Of a stretch of 64,000 nt of DNA, positions 11,305-23,300 are shown piece after piece; positions within the stretch are counted from its first letter, which is position 1, and the number at the start of each line of letters is the position of its first letter. Below the pieces are notes generated by a model. It did no database searches, had not been told where the DNA came from, and saw only the letters and a list, made by a program, of their open reading frames with translations. Origin of the DNA: Nematostella vectensis (Eukaryota > Cnidaria > Anthozoa > Actiniaria > Edwardsiidae); the NCBI RefSeq assembly GCF_932526225.1, contig NC_064034.1, forward strand, positions 6,064,001-6,128,000. The letters run 5' to 3'. The translations under genes were made by a program, and so were the position numbers.

Positions 11305-14300
11305 CTGGAAAGGATCGCACAAGAAATAGTGACAAAAAAACTAACGAATATTACTCCCTAAAAGAAATAGCTCTTCATCTATTCCGTGACGATTACATAT
11401 TATGTACTGTACCGAGTGTCCTGTTGAGCGGTTTTCCCGCCACCCGGTCCATAAATCACCTGAAATCTTCTGTTTTCCGCATGAACTTGGACCCATCCGG
11501 ATTGGGCGAGTATACAGCGTGTCAACAGCGATTTTAACCCTCATTTTTCAAAACCCTACACTAGCCCGTGCGTTACCTGAACTTAGAAAATAACGTAATA
11601 CACCGCATAATTCCAAAATCGTCCTGCTCGTAACCTAGACTTCGAGAGCGCCTCGACTGACAGGTGTATCCCGCATAACTCCATACCGTAGACTCGTCCC
11701 GTGTCTTACCTGGAACTCGAGTGCGTATCCTGTCATCTGGAATTTACGGTTGACAGAAGCAAGTTTCTGAGTGGTCTGGTTGAAGTTCTCGCTTTGTATC
11801 TCTGTGTTGCCGCACGTCAGGGCTTCTAACACAGCGGAGTGGATAAACAAGTACTGCTCCTGAAAAGTGATTTTGCAAACGTATCAAAATTCTAGATCGC
11901 CCTCGCATTTCCAGGGAGCGCCGCGTAATCGCGTCTTCGAGGATGCAAAATTCTTGTTTATGTGTTTATAGCGTTTGTGTAGCAACATTTACCCTAACGT
12001 ACCTTTGTCTGGACCATGTGTGGCCTGTCTTTCCTGAGCGCTATGAGGTAGTTACGAATATCCACGGTTCGGCTCTTTTTGGCCTGTTCCAGCATGGCGT
12101 CAATGACAATATAGGTACCAGTGCGTTCAACGCCAGCACTGAAGAACAAGGAAGGGGATACATACTAATTGATTAGCAGATGAGAGCCTGGATTTTCTAA
12201 TTTGCACGTGATCCATCTTGCATGGCCCACTTGACTATGGTTTAATTACAAACTCACCTGCAGTGGACGATGACAGGTCCCGCGTCCCGCGGGTTCAACG
12301 CGTGCACTTTTCGTCTGAACGCGAGGACTGCTGTTGCGTATTGGGGAACGCCCTTGTCCGGCCACACGGTAAAGTGGAACTGACGAACCATTCGACTGCC
12401 ACTCCGTTTCGCCTTGGAATAGTAAAAAAATTGTAGAACCTCCAAATAATAATGTCTCCTTCTTTTTATACATTTCCGAACCAAAATAGATCGCAACACT
12501 GAAAAGACTGTTTCACTTGAATGTTTTCTGGTTTCTAGATTTTTTTATCTATAAACCACCACCTACCTTTGACAAGATGAAGGTACGAATCTCGTAGTCT
12601 GCGAATAATTCCGACTGGTGCAGCGTAACTGTCACGCCACCGTATGTCTCGATCTTGTCTGGCCAGTATTTGTGGCACTTAGTCTGTGACATGGATTAAT
12701 CATACGAAGTGTTACTGGCAAATATCTTTGTGCTATCTTTGTGTGGACCAGGTCCGCGCCTTTTATACCTCAGGTCTTTCTTCGAGATTGAAAATGAAGG
12801 AATGAATGGTAGGTGGGAAGCATGGCCCCCGTATTCGCTAAGCCCTTTGCAATTCTCTAAGCCCATTACTTTCTAGCTTTTTTGAAGCTAAGATTAAAAC
12901 GAGTATGTACACTGCAAGACTTGAGCCGATATTATCCAATAATCATTATAGCTGATGTTAGCAGTACACAAAGATGAAGAATGGCGGCGTGACGGGCGAC
13001 AAAACGGGTAGGTCTATACTTCCTTTTTCTCGCCCAACAATTTTCTATTATAAGAATGTACTACCTTGTTTAGCTCGACGAGGTTGGTGAGCATTACGAT
13101 GGATTGCGAGTTCTGTTCCCAAACCATCCGCCAGAAGTCTTCAAATGTTGGAGGGAGAGGACCTGGGAAGATGACAACTAAGCGGAGAGCAGAATGACGC
13201 ATGGAGATGCCGGAAGGGGGATTCGGGAATTACAGGTGGAGAGGGCGCAAAAACCGTCTGACAGATATAGCAGAAGTTGGTGAGAGAGATTGAAAAAAAA
13301 GGCCACAGAAAAATCTCTGTCATATGGTGGCATAGCAAGTTTCAAAACGAAGAGAAAATGTTTGGGATTAATTCTGATTCCAGAGTAGTAGTGGGGGTAA
13401 GGTTAGTCCGCAAAGAAAGCCGCAAGTTTTCTTTTTCTGCCCCCCCCCACCTCCTAAAAAAGGGGGTAAAGCTTTCTATGCTAGCCATTTTGTTTTAACT
13501 GGACTACTCTTGTTTTTAAAGGCCAAATCGGAATTTACCTTGTGAGGCGATGAACGATCTTGGAGTTCCATCATAGCCCTAAAAACACAATATTGACATC
13601 TTAAACAAAAAGCTCAAAAGTCGTAAAGCATTGAGTCCTTCCTTTGAGCTCTACTCACCAAGAAAAAAAGAAAGAAAAAAAAGATTTGCATCATTTAGTA
13701 TGACCCTAACCTTAACCTACTGGGCGTGGGTACTCACGTGGATAAATGACGCGTTTATGTAATCCGAATCCTCGTCGCCATTGACTCGCTCCAGTACCAC
13801 GCGTGAATGATCATCTACGGATGAAAAAAAATACCATAGGAAGTTCGAGTAAGGCGCATCATTTTAATGGCATAGAGAACCTTTTGGTATTTCACTTACA
13901 GGCAACAATGTTCGCGTAACGGTTCTTGTTCTTGTTGGCAGGTTTCCTGGCGGCTTCCCATGGAAACTGCTGTCCATTGTTGAATTTCTGAAAGAACAGA
14001 TAACGGGGTGTTGCAAATTATTATTATAGGATTCCTTTACTCTTGTTTCCTAAAAAGCATGAGCCCCGCCTCGCCTATGGTAGTAGGAAACTGGCAGCGT
14101 CACAACATACATCGGAAACAAAAAGCTGGAACAATCTATTCGGCATTTTTATTATGCGCGGGGGATCGAGTCGATTTGATAAGCGAACAGTAGCTGGGAC
14201 CATTTGAGGGACGCAATTCAACGTGGCTTTAAAGGATGTCATGTGGGAGTTGTGAATCTAACTAACGATTATTTCGGGAGCAGAATTGCCAAAACCTACC

Positions 14301-17300
14301 ATTTTCTATCTTTTATTCAGTATCACACCATTTTTACGACGACATGTTGAATTGCGTCCCCTAAAATCGTCCCAGCATGCTGTTCGCATACAAACTCGAC
14401 CCAATCCCCCGCGTAAAGAAATAATGGTAAAATCTGTTTTTGAAGGTTTGTTACCAAGTCACTCGTGATTGTAGAACATTAAGACCCCTCAACTCTCTAA
14501 TCTGAATACTCTATTCTGCAAAGGATGCACGAATACATGCTCACTTATCCTTGATGACAGTTACCGCATGTCATGATAACCCACCTTGTATTCGGTTTCC
14601 AATCTGATGCCTCCGTTTGCCTGCATCTTCGCGACGTATTCTGGGAAGAGTGCGATTGGGATTGGCTTGGACAAGTCGTCTACAGCATTGTCATAAATAC
14701 GCTCGGTATTTGCAGCTTCTGTAACGCGTGAACAGAAAACTTAAGTTCTTGAATTTGGTCCGCAAATCAGGAAAGTCAGAACAGATTTGAAAATAGGAGT
14801 GAAAATTAAGAGATATATTTTAAGAAAAACAGACTCATTCACTCATTTCTACCAAAGGTAATTACCGATTGCCATAATTTCACTCAAAGCAATGAAAATA
14901 AGTGCATACCTGTAGCCTCCTGCTGGTTGCTTATTCCTTCATAGGCGATATCGGCATTGCTTTCCGCTTGACCCTCGTTAAACGACTCCATTTGCATCGC
15001 CGGCTTCCTCATGGGGGAATTATCATTTCGTCGCCTGCGAACCAAATCAATATACCAGGCAAGGCAAATACAGCTTTAGTATAAAAGACTGGAAATGGCG
15101 CATTTTACCCTCGACTCTAACTATCCAGAGCAGGGAAATCCGCCCACTACGACTTACAGTACAGCCGGTATAATACCACATCCCCAGCAATTTTTCTAGC
15201 TACAGCCATATGACTGGACACCATACCTGATAAAGAGGACTACAGCGGCGACAAAAGCAGCAAGAATAAGTAACGCAACCACCCCTCCAGCTATTGCTCC
15301 TACGGGTGAAGAGGTGGTTGATGCGAGATTTTCCGAGCTAGCGACAGGAATTTCTAAAAAAAATTTGAATAGAATAAATGTATTAAGCATTAGATTGGAG
15401 TAAATGATTAGAAGCAAGACAGGCTCACCTATTACTCCAGCCAAAGCGACAACTCCACACAAAGGCTCCAACTTAGAATTAAAATTTGGTATATAAGTAC
15501 ATATACAGTGACTACCATTATTGCTCCAATAAACGCCTCCAATCCAGTGGGTGCCCCGCCTAAGCGTGTTACTCTTATATACACTCAAGGGGGGAGTTTA
15601 CATAAGAATAGAAGCAACAAGCTGATATTACTACCAAAATTGTATGATACCATATATACTAAAAAAATTGTATCATATTGCGAGGGAGTTTTCTGCTCCT
15701 TGGACGTTGTAAAAGCGCCTTCCCCGACTAAATCCGGCGCTTACTCGAGAAATCACGGTACGTCTTTTACTTTAGAAAAAAAAAAGACTTCTCCCCAAAA
15801 CTGGGACACTTTTCAACGGCATTACCTCTTCGTTCAGGTAGGTCATAGCTCGTATGTAGACCTTGTTCTTGCTTCCTTCGTCAAGAGCTTTGTTCTTGTA
15901 CTTCTGCCGCCTTCCTTTGTAAATCCTACCGTCACCAATGATGATTGTTTGATTCATACTTAATGCTTCCACTTCGGCTGCAATGTAGTAATTCCTTTTC
16001 TCTTTCTTCTCCTCGTCTTCTTTACAAAGTTCTTCTGCTTGAATCTCCGTTAGGTTCACGTTGTCGGGTTTCTCTTTCAGAACTATGACTTGATAGGAGC
16101 TGAGAACCAAAAAATAGGTAATCGTGGTAAACGAGAGCGACTGACCCCAGAGGGGGGGGGGGGGGGGGTTCTTCAGAATAAATGTGATAGGCATGCTCGT
16201 CGGGAAATTCGAAAAAACTACAAGCACGACTAAAACTTGCTACCCTAAAAAATACCTCAGAAGCCCTAAAATATATCCTTTGTACGAAAAACGCCTATTT
16301 TTATTGGATATCCCCTAAAAAATACCCGATTTAACCGATTTTAACCCTTTAAAAAATACGACAAGCATCACTATCAGGTCGACGTGGGAAGAACCCCTTC
16401 CCCCCAGGGAGACTGTACGCGCGCTGCAGTTTAAGATGCCTCAGAAGCCCTAAAAATACCATTTCTAAGCGAAAAGCCTATTTTTTTTCTCGGATACCCC
16501 TGTACGCGCGCTGCAGTTTGAGATGCGCTTTCGGACTTACTCGATTGGACCGTTGACTTCATCAGCCTTCCACAATGTGACGTTAGTATCGCGAGATATT
16601 CTCCCGAGAGGAACCACTGGTGCTACAGGATCTAGAATGCAATGCCATTTAAGTTAGTTAACTTATTCTAATTAGCCTCTTAAGGAAAATAAACTATAAG
16701 AACTTACTTGCAACTTTCGTAGTCACTACTTTAAAATTCAGTGTTTTGCTACCTCCGCATTTGGTGAAAGAAGTAATATTGAAAATGTACTTTGTCCCAG
16801 GGATGAGATTCTTTGGGGTGATAGACTGGGATGAGGTAGTTACTTTTCCAAAGTGTCCATTCCATTCCGGCCAGTAAGGCTTGAAACCTTTGTACATGAC
16901 CTGTGATACAAGATCTCTAGTCTTACTTCGGAGGACTACAATTCGAACATGGATAGTCATTCCTTAGATTACCTTTTTTATGTACCTCAATACGTTTGTC
17001 TTTAATTTCGAATATTACATAACTTAAGTTACAACATAAGTTATTATATAAAAAGTAAGATCCTTTTTCTTCTTCGAGTTAAATTAACCCTAACCCTAAG
17101 CCAAGACCTTCGAGTCTACCGTAACACGAACAAAATCCTAACTTTATAGATTAAACGCTAACGCGTTTTTGGTCTAATGCAGGCTTACTGAGATTCCTTA
17201 ACTACGGATGCAGATGGGATCCTGTAGGGACCTACCCGAGAGAGCTCAATGTTTCGAGTCTCTGTAGCGCACTTACTTTTGACGTCCAAACTCACCGTGT

Positions 17301-20300
17301 ATCTAATAGACCCTATAAAGTTTGGGGGTCGCCATCTCAGGAGAACTGAAGTCTTGGTCTCGTCTGTTGCCTTCAAATCTGTTGGTGTCCCTGGAGCTGT
17401 GACAGTACAAAATACTCATTAATGCAATTCTTCTCCCCCCTCCATTGCATTCATGCACATAGCGGGATATTGAAACCCACGGGATATTGAGGTATATGGA
17501 TGTATGTGGCGTGTGTTATATGGATTCTACTGAATACTCATTCATGCATACGGGAAATGGATACATACGGGATGTCTGTAGCGTGTATTGTTGGCTGTAT
17601 GTGTAATACTCATTCATGCATACGGGAAATTGATACATACGGGATGTCTGTAGCGTGTATTGTTGGCTGTATATGTAATACTCATTCATGCATACGGGAT
17701 ATTGATACATACGGGATGTCTGTAGCGTGTATTGTTGGCTGTATATGTAATACTCATTCATGAATACGGGATATTGATACATACGGGATGTCTGTAGCGT
17801 GTATTGTTGGCAGTATGTGTAATACTCATTCATGCATACGGGATATTGATACATACGGGATGTCTGTAGCGTGTATTGTTGGCAGTATATGTAATACTCA
17901 TTCATGCATACGGGATATTAATACATACGGGGTTTCTGTAGCGTGTATTGTTGGCTGTATGTGTAATACTCATTCATTCATACGGGATATTGATACATAC
18001 GGGATGTCTGTAGCGTGTATTGTTGGCAGTATGTGTAATACTTATTCATGCATACGGGATATTGATACATACGGGGTGTCAGTAGCGTGTATTGTTGGCA
18101 GTATATGTAATACTCATTCATGCATACGGGATATTGATACATACGGGATGTTTGTAGCGTGTATTGTTGGCAGTATATGTAATACTCATTCATGCATACG
18201 GGATATTGATACATACGGGATGTTTGTAGCGTGTATTGTGGGCTGTACGGACCAGGTCCTTTTCCTGTTCTCGCCCGCACCCGCAGATGGTAAATGGTGC
18301 AATTTTCCAGGTTATGCAGTACGATGTACGTCAAGGTGGAATTGAGGGACTCTGGAAGGGACCGCCTGCGCCGTCTGGCTTGTCCCGAACTTAGTTCCAG
18401 ATCGTAACTGGTGATGATTCCGTTGCTCTGATCTTTGGGGATTGGGTCCCAACTGATGTTGAATGTCGTTGAGTTGATTTCGGTGTGATTTACGCCTAAA
18501 GGTGGTGTACTTGGAACTAATTACAAGGAACACAAAAAAAAAAAACATTAAGCCATTGAATCAGACGATAATGTTCCCATCATACATGTACGGGCAAGTA
18601 GCAGTTTCAAAGGAAAACGATTTGGGAAATAAGAAAGAGAAGAATAAATGTGGCATTTGATAATAATATCTATAAAAATATTATTCAAAATGAGTGAAAC
18701 TCTTAGACTGATGTCTTAGATCAAACGCGGCATCTGAGATCAAGACCGGGATCTGAGAGCAAGACTGGTATCTGAGATCAAACCCGGCAACTGAGATCAA
18801 ACCCAGCATCTGAGAGCAAGACTGGTATCTGAGATCAAACCCAGCATCTGAGATCAAGACCGGCATCTGAGATCAAGACCGGCATCTGAGACCAGGACCG
18901 GCATCTGAGATCAAGACCGGTATCTGAGATCAAACCCGGCATCTGAGATCAAGACCGGTACCTGATATCAAACCCGGCATCTGAGATCAAGACCGGTATC
19001 TGAGATCAAGCCCAGCATCTGAGATCAAGACCGGTATCTGAGATCAAGCCCAGTATCTAAGATCAAGCCCAGTATCTGAGATCAAGACCGGTATCTAAGA
19101 TCAAGACCGGTATCTGAGATCAAGCCCAGCATCTGAGATCAAGACCGGTATCTGAGATCAAGCCCAGTACCTAAGATCAAGCCCAGTATCTGAGATCAAG
19201 ACCGATATCTGAGATCAAGCCCGGTATCTGAGATCAAGACTGGCATCTGAGATCAAGACCGGTATCTGAGATCAAGCCCAGTATCTGAGATCAAGCCCGG
19301 TATCTGAGATCAAGACAGGTATCTGAAATCAAGCATCTGAGATCAAGACCGGTATCTTGGTGTGTGCAGCCATCTTTCTATCTTGTGTTTACTTATAAGG
19401 AAAACGTTCTGAACGTGTCAATCTAGTCACGAACTTATCTGAATCTCCTGGACACAGAAAAAATTCGTCTACTGTATTATGATTAAATCAACAGATTTCG
19501 GTGGAATGAGACATGCAAGGGCTCACCATCTTCGTCGGTCTGCACTCGTCTAGTTGTAGAGAACGGGCCATTGAACACGTGGTTACGCACTGCCACCGAT
19601 ACTTCATAAAAAGTGAATTTCTTGAGTCCCTTGATGCTGTAGCTTCGCTTTGTATGATCGGCCGTTTTGTACAAAGTACCGCCTCCCTCTTCCTTGTACG
19701 TGATATTGAAGCCTTTGAACTCGCCATATACTTTATCTGTCGCTGTGAACTAAAAACGTCAGATAAGAACTATTTACAGACTTGTTATTAAGGTAAGAGA
19801 GACTAGCCTTGTCCCGTACCTACCCTCCCCTCCCGTCCCTCTTTTGCAAGCATCAGGACTACCAGGGGCGGATACAGGGGGTGGATTGTGTGGATATCCA
19901 CCCCCCTTTTTGAGTAACAAAAATTGAAAAGTCACTTTGTTTGAAGAAAATCAATGTTTTAGGGATGGGAAGTGCTGTCCTTGTGCCTTCGCCTGCTTGC
20001 CTTTGCTGGCGCGACAAATCCAACTCAGTGTGAAGTATTTTAAGATCTTTGAAGTGACCTACCAAGGACCACTTGATCAGTTATAAGCCGTCTATAAGGC
20101 CATTATCCACCCCCCATTTAAAAATCCTGGATCCGCCCTTGACTACAACGGCAACAAATGATATCTCACCGTCCATGCTAGGTCCACTGATGTAGATGAG
20201 CCTGACGCGATCGTTGAGATTGTTGGGATGCCTTCGGGAACTGATAAAATAAAGATGATCGAACCCGTTAGAAAGGACAACGATTCGGAAAAAAAAAGAA

Positions 20301-23300
20301 AAGTTGACTCAAGTGAAATGGTCAAATAACGTTGATTTGAAGGTACTCCAAGGTATTGCAGGATCTTCGGACGCACAATGGGCGTGATGGGCACAATGGA
20401 CAATTACCAAAGTAAAGACTGGAATAAAGGTTACATATGCACTGCGTTACATCAGAAAAGTGCACATACCATCGGGTTTGGTTCTCGCGACACTTGGAGT
20501 GCTCCACGGACCCTCCTTGACTGTATATCCGCGTACTTTGATCGTGTACTTGGTATACTTTGCAAGATTGTTGATATCGAAGCTCGTCGGTGCCCCGATG
20601 ACCTCCGTCGTTTCGTTGCTACCGCCGTCTTTGTGATACGATATGACGTATTTACGGACTATCCCGTTCGTACAAGTCTCGGGAAGAGTTGACCACGTGA
20701 CACGGATGGACGTTGACGTCATCGCCTTGGAGTTTAGAGATGAAGGGGGGCAGTCAGGAGCTGCAAGGTGATAGCGAATGTGTGAACAAAAACTGAAACT
20801 CTGATAAGCTTTCATATCATTAAGAATATCTGTAATAATAATAAAACTCATTTTGAGAAAATGGGAAAGTTAAAACCGCTGCTTCAGTTATTAGGTCAAT
20901 GTTGCTACCCTGGCATTATCGTTTGTGGACGTGGTATAAGCTAAGTGCACATTATCGAGAACCTTTTGTTTATGGAAAAATTTACCCCCGATTCATATTA
21001 ACCGTCTTATTCACTATCCTCCCAGGTCTGTACAATCCGCGCGTCATTAATGGCTCCCTCGTACTTAGTGTTACTCACCGTCCTCCCAGGTCTGTACAAT
21101 ACGCGAGTCACTTGTGGCTTCCTTGTACTCAGTGTTACTCACTGTCCTCCCAGGTCTGTACAATACGCGTCACTTGTGACTCCCGTATGTACTTAGTGTT
21201 ACTCACCGTCCTCCCAGGTTTGTACAATACGCGCATCACTTGTGACTCCCGTATGTACTTAGTGTTACTCACCGTCCTCCCAGGTTTGTACAATACGCGC
21301 GTCACTTGTGGCTTCCTTGTACTCAGTGTTACTCACTGTCCTCCCAGGTCTGTACCATACGCGCGTCACTTGTGACTCCCGTATGTACTTAGTGTTACTC
21401 ACCGTCCTCCCAGGTCTGTACAATGCGCGCGTCACTTGTGGCTCCCGTGTACTTAGTGTTACTCACCGTCCTCCCAGGTCTGTACAATACGCGTCACTTG
21501 TGGCTCCCGTGTACTTAGTGTTACTCACCGTCCTCCCAGGTCTGTACAATACGCGCGTCACTTGTGACTCCCGTATGTACTTAGTGTTACTCACCGTCCT
21601 CCAAGGTCTGTACAATACGCGTGTCACTTGTGGCTCCCGTGTACTTAGTGTTACTCACAGTCCTCCCAGGTCTGTACAATACGCGTCACTTGTGACTCTC
21701 GTATGTACTTAGTGTTACTCACCGTCCTCCCAGGTCTGTACAATACGCGCGTCACTTGTGACTCCCGTATGTACTTAGTGTTACTCACCGTCCTCCCAGG
21801 TCTGTACAATACGCGCGTCACTTGTGGCTCCCGTGTACTTAGTGTTACTCACCGTCCTCCCAGGTCTGTACAATACGCGTCACTTGTGGCTCCCGTATGT
21901 ACTTAGTGTTACTCACCGTCCTCCCAGCTCTGTACAATACGCGCGTCACTTGTGGCTCCCGTGTACTTAGTGTTACTCACCGTCCTCCCAGGTCTGTACA
22001 ATACGCGTCACTTGTGGCTCTCGTATGTACTTAGTGTTACTCACCGTCCTCCCAGGTCTGTACAATACGCGTCACTTGTGACTCTCGTATGTACTTAGTG
22101 TTACTCACCGTCCTCCCAGGTCTGTACAATACGCGCGTCACTTGTGACTCCCGTATGTACTTAGTGTTACTCACCGTCCTCCCAGGTCTGTACAATACGC
22201 GCGTCACTTGTGGCTCCCGTGTACTTAGTGTTACTCACCGTCCTCCCAGGTCTGTACAATACGCGTCACTTGTGGCTCCCGTATGTACTTAGTGTTACTC
22301 ACCGTCCTCCCAGGTCTGTACAATACGCGCGTCACTTGTGGCTCCCGTGTACTTAGTGTTACTCACCGTCCTCCCAGGTCTGTACAATACGCGCGTCACT
22401 TGTGACTCTCGTATGTACTTAGTGTTACTCACCGTCCTCCCAGGTCTGTACAATGCGCGCGTCACTTGTGGCTCCCGTGTACTGAGTGTTACTCACCGTC
22501 CTCCCAGGTCTGTACAATGCGCGCGTCACTTGTGGCTCCCGTATGTACTCAGTGTTACTCACCGTCCTCCCAGGTCTGTACAATGCGCGCGTCACTTGTG
22601 GCTTCCTTGTACTTAGTGTTACTCACCGTCCTCCCAGTTCTGTACAATGCGCGCGTCACTTGTGACTCCCGTATGTACTTTGTGTTACTCACCGTCCTCC
22701 CAGGTCTGTACAATGCGCGCGTCACTTGTGACTCCCGTATGTACTCAGTGTTACTCACCGTCCTCCCAGGTCTGTACAATGCGCGCGTCACTTGCGACTC
22801 CCGTATGTACTTAGTGTTACTCACCGTCTTCCCAGGTCTGTACAATACGCGCGTCACTTGTGGCTCCCGTGTACTTAGTGTTACTCACCGTCCTCCCATG
22901 TCTGTACAATACGCGCGTCACTTGTGGCTCCCTTGTACTGAGTGTTACTCACCGTCCTCCCAGGTCTGTACAATACGCGCGTCACTTGTGACTTCGTATG
23001 TACTTAGTGTTACTCACCGTCCTCCCAGGTCTGTACAATACGCGCGTCACTTGTGACTCCCGTATGTACTGAGTGTTACTCACCGTCCTCCCAGGTCTGT
23101 ACAATACGCGCGTCACTTGTGACTCTCGTATGTACTTAGTGTTACTCACCGTCCTCCCAGGTCTGTACAATGCGCGCGTCACTTGTGGCTCCCGTGTACT
23201 GAGTGTTACTCACCGTCCTCCCAGGTCTGTACAATGCGCGCGTCACTTGTGGCTCCCGTATGTACTCAGTGTTACTCACCGTCCTCCCAGGTCTGTACAA

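Noticed and set aside
17500-18345. Repetitive Cys/Met-rich frames of up to 185 codons on both strands
   Set aside because: The unit is 72 bp, a multiple of three, so frames stay open by chance. Only the exon tail at 18217-18516 is coding.
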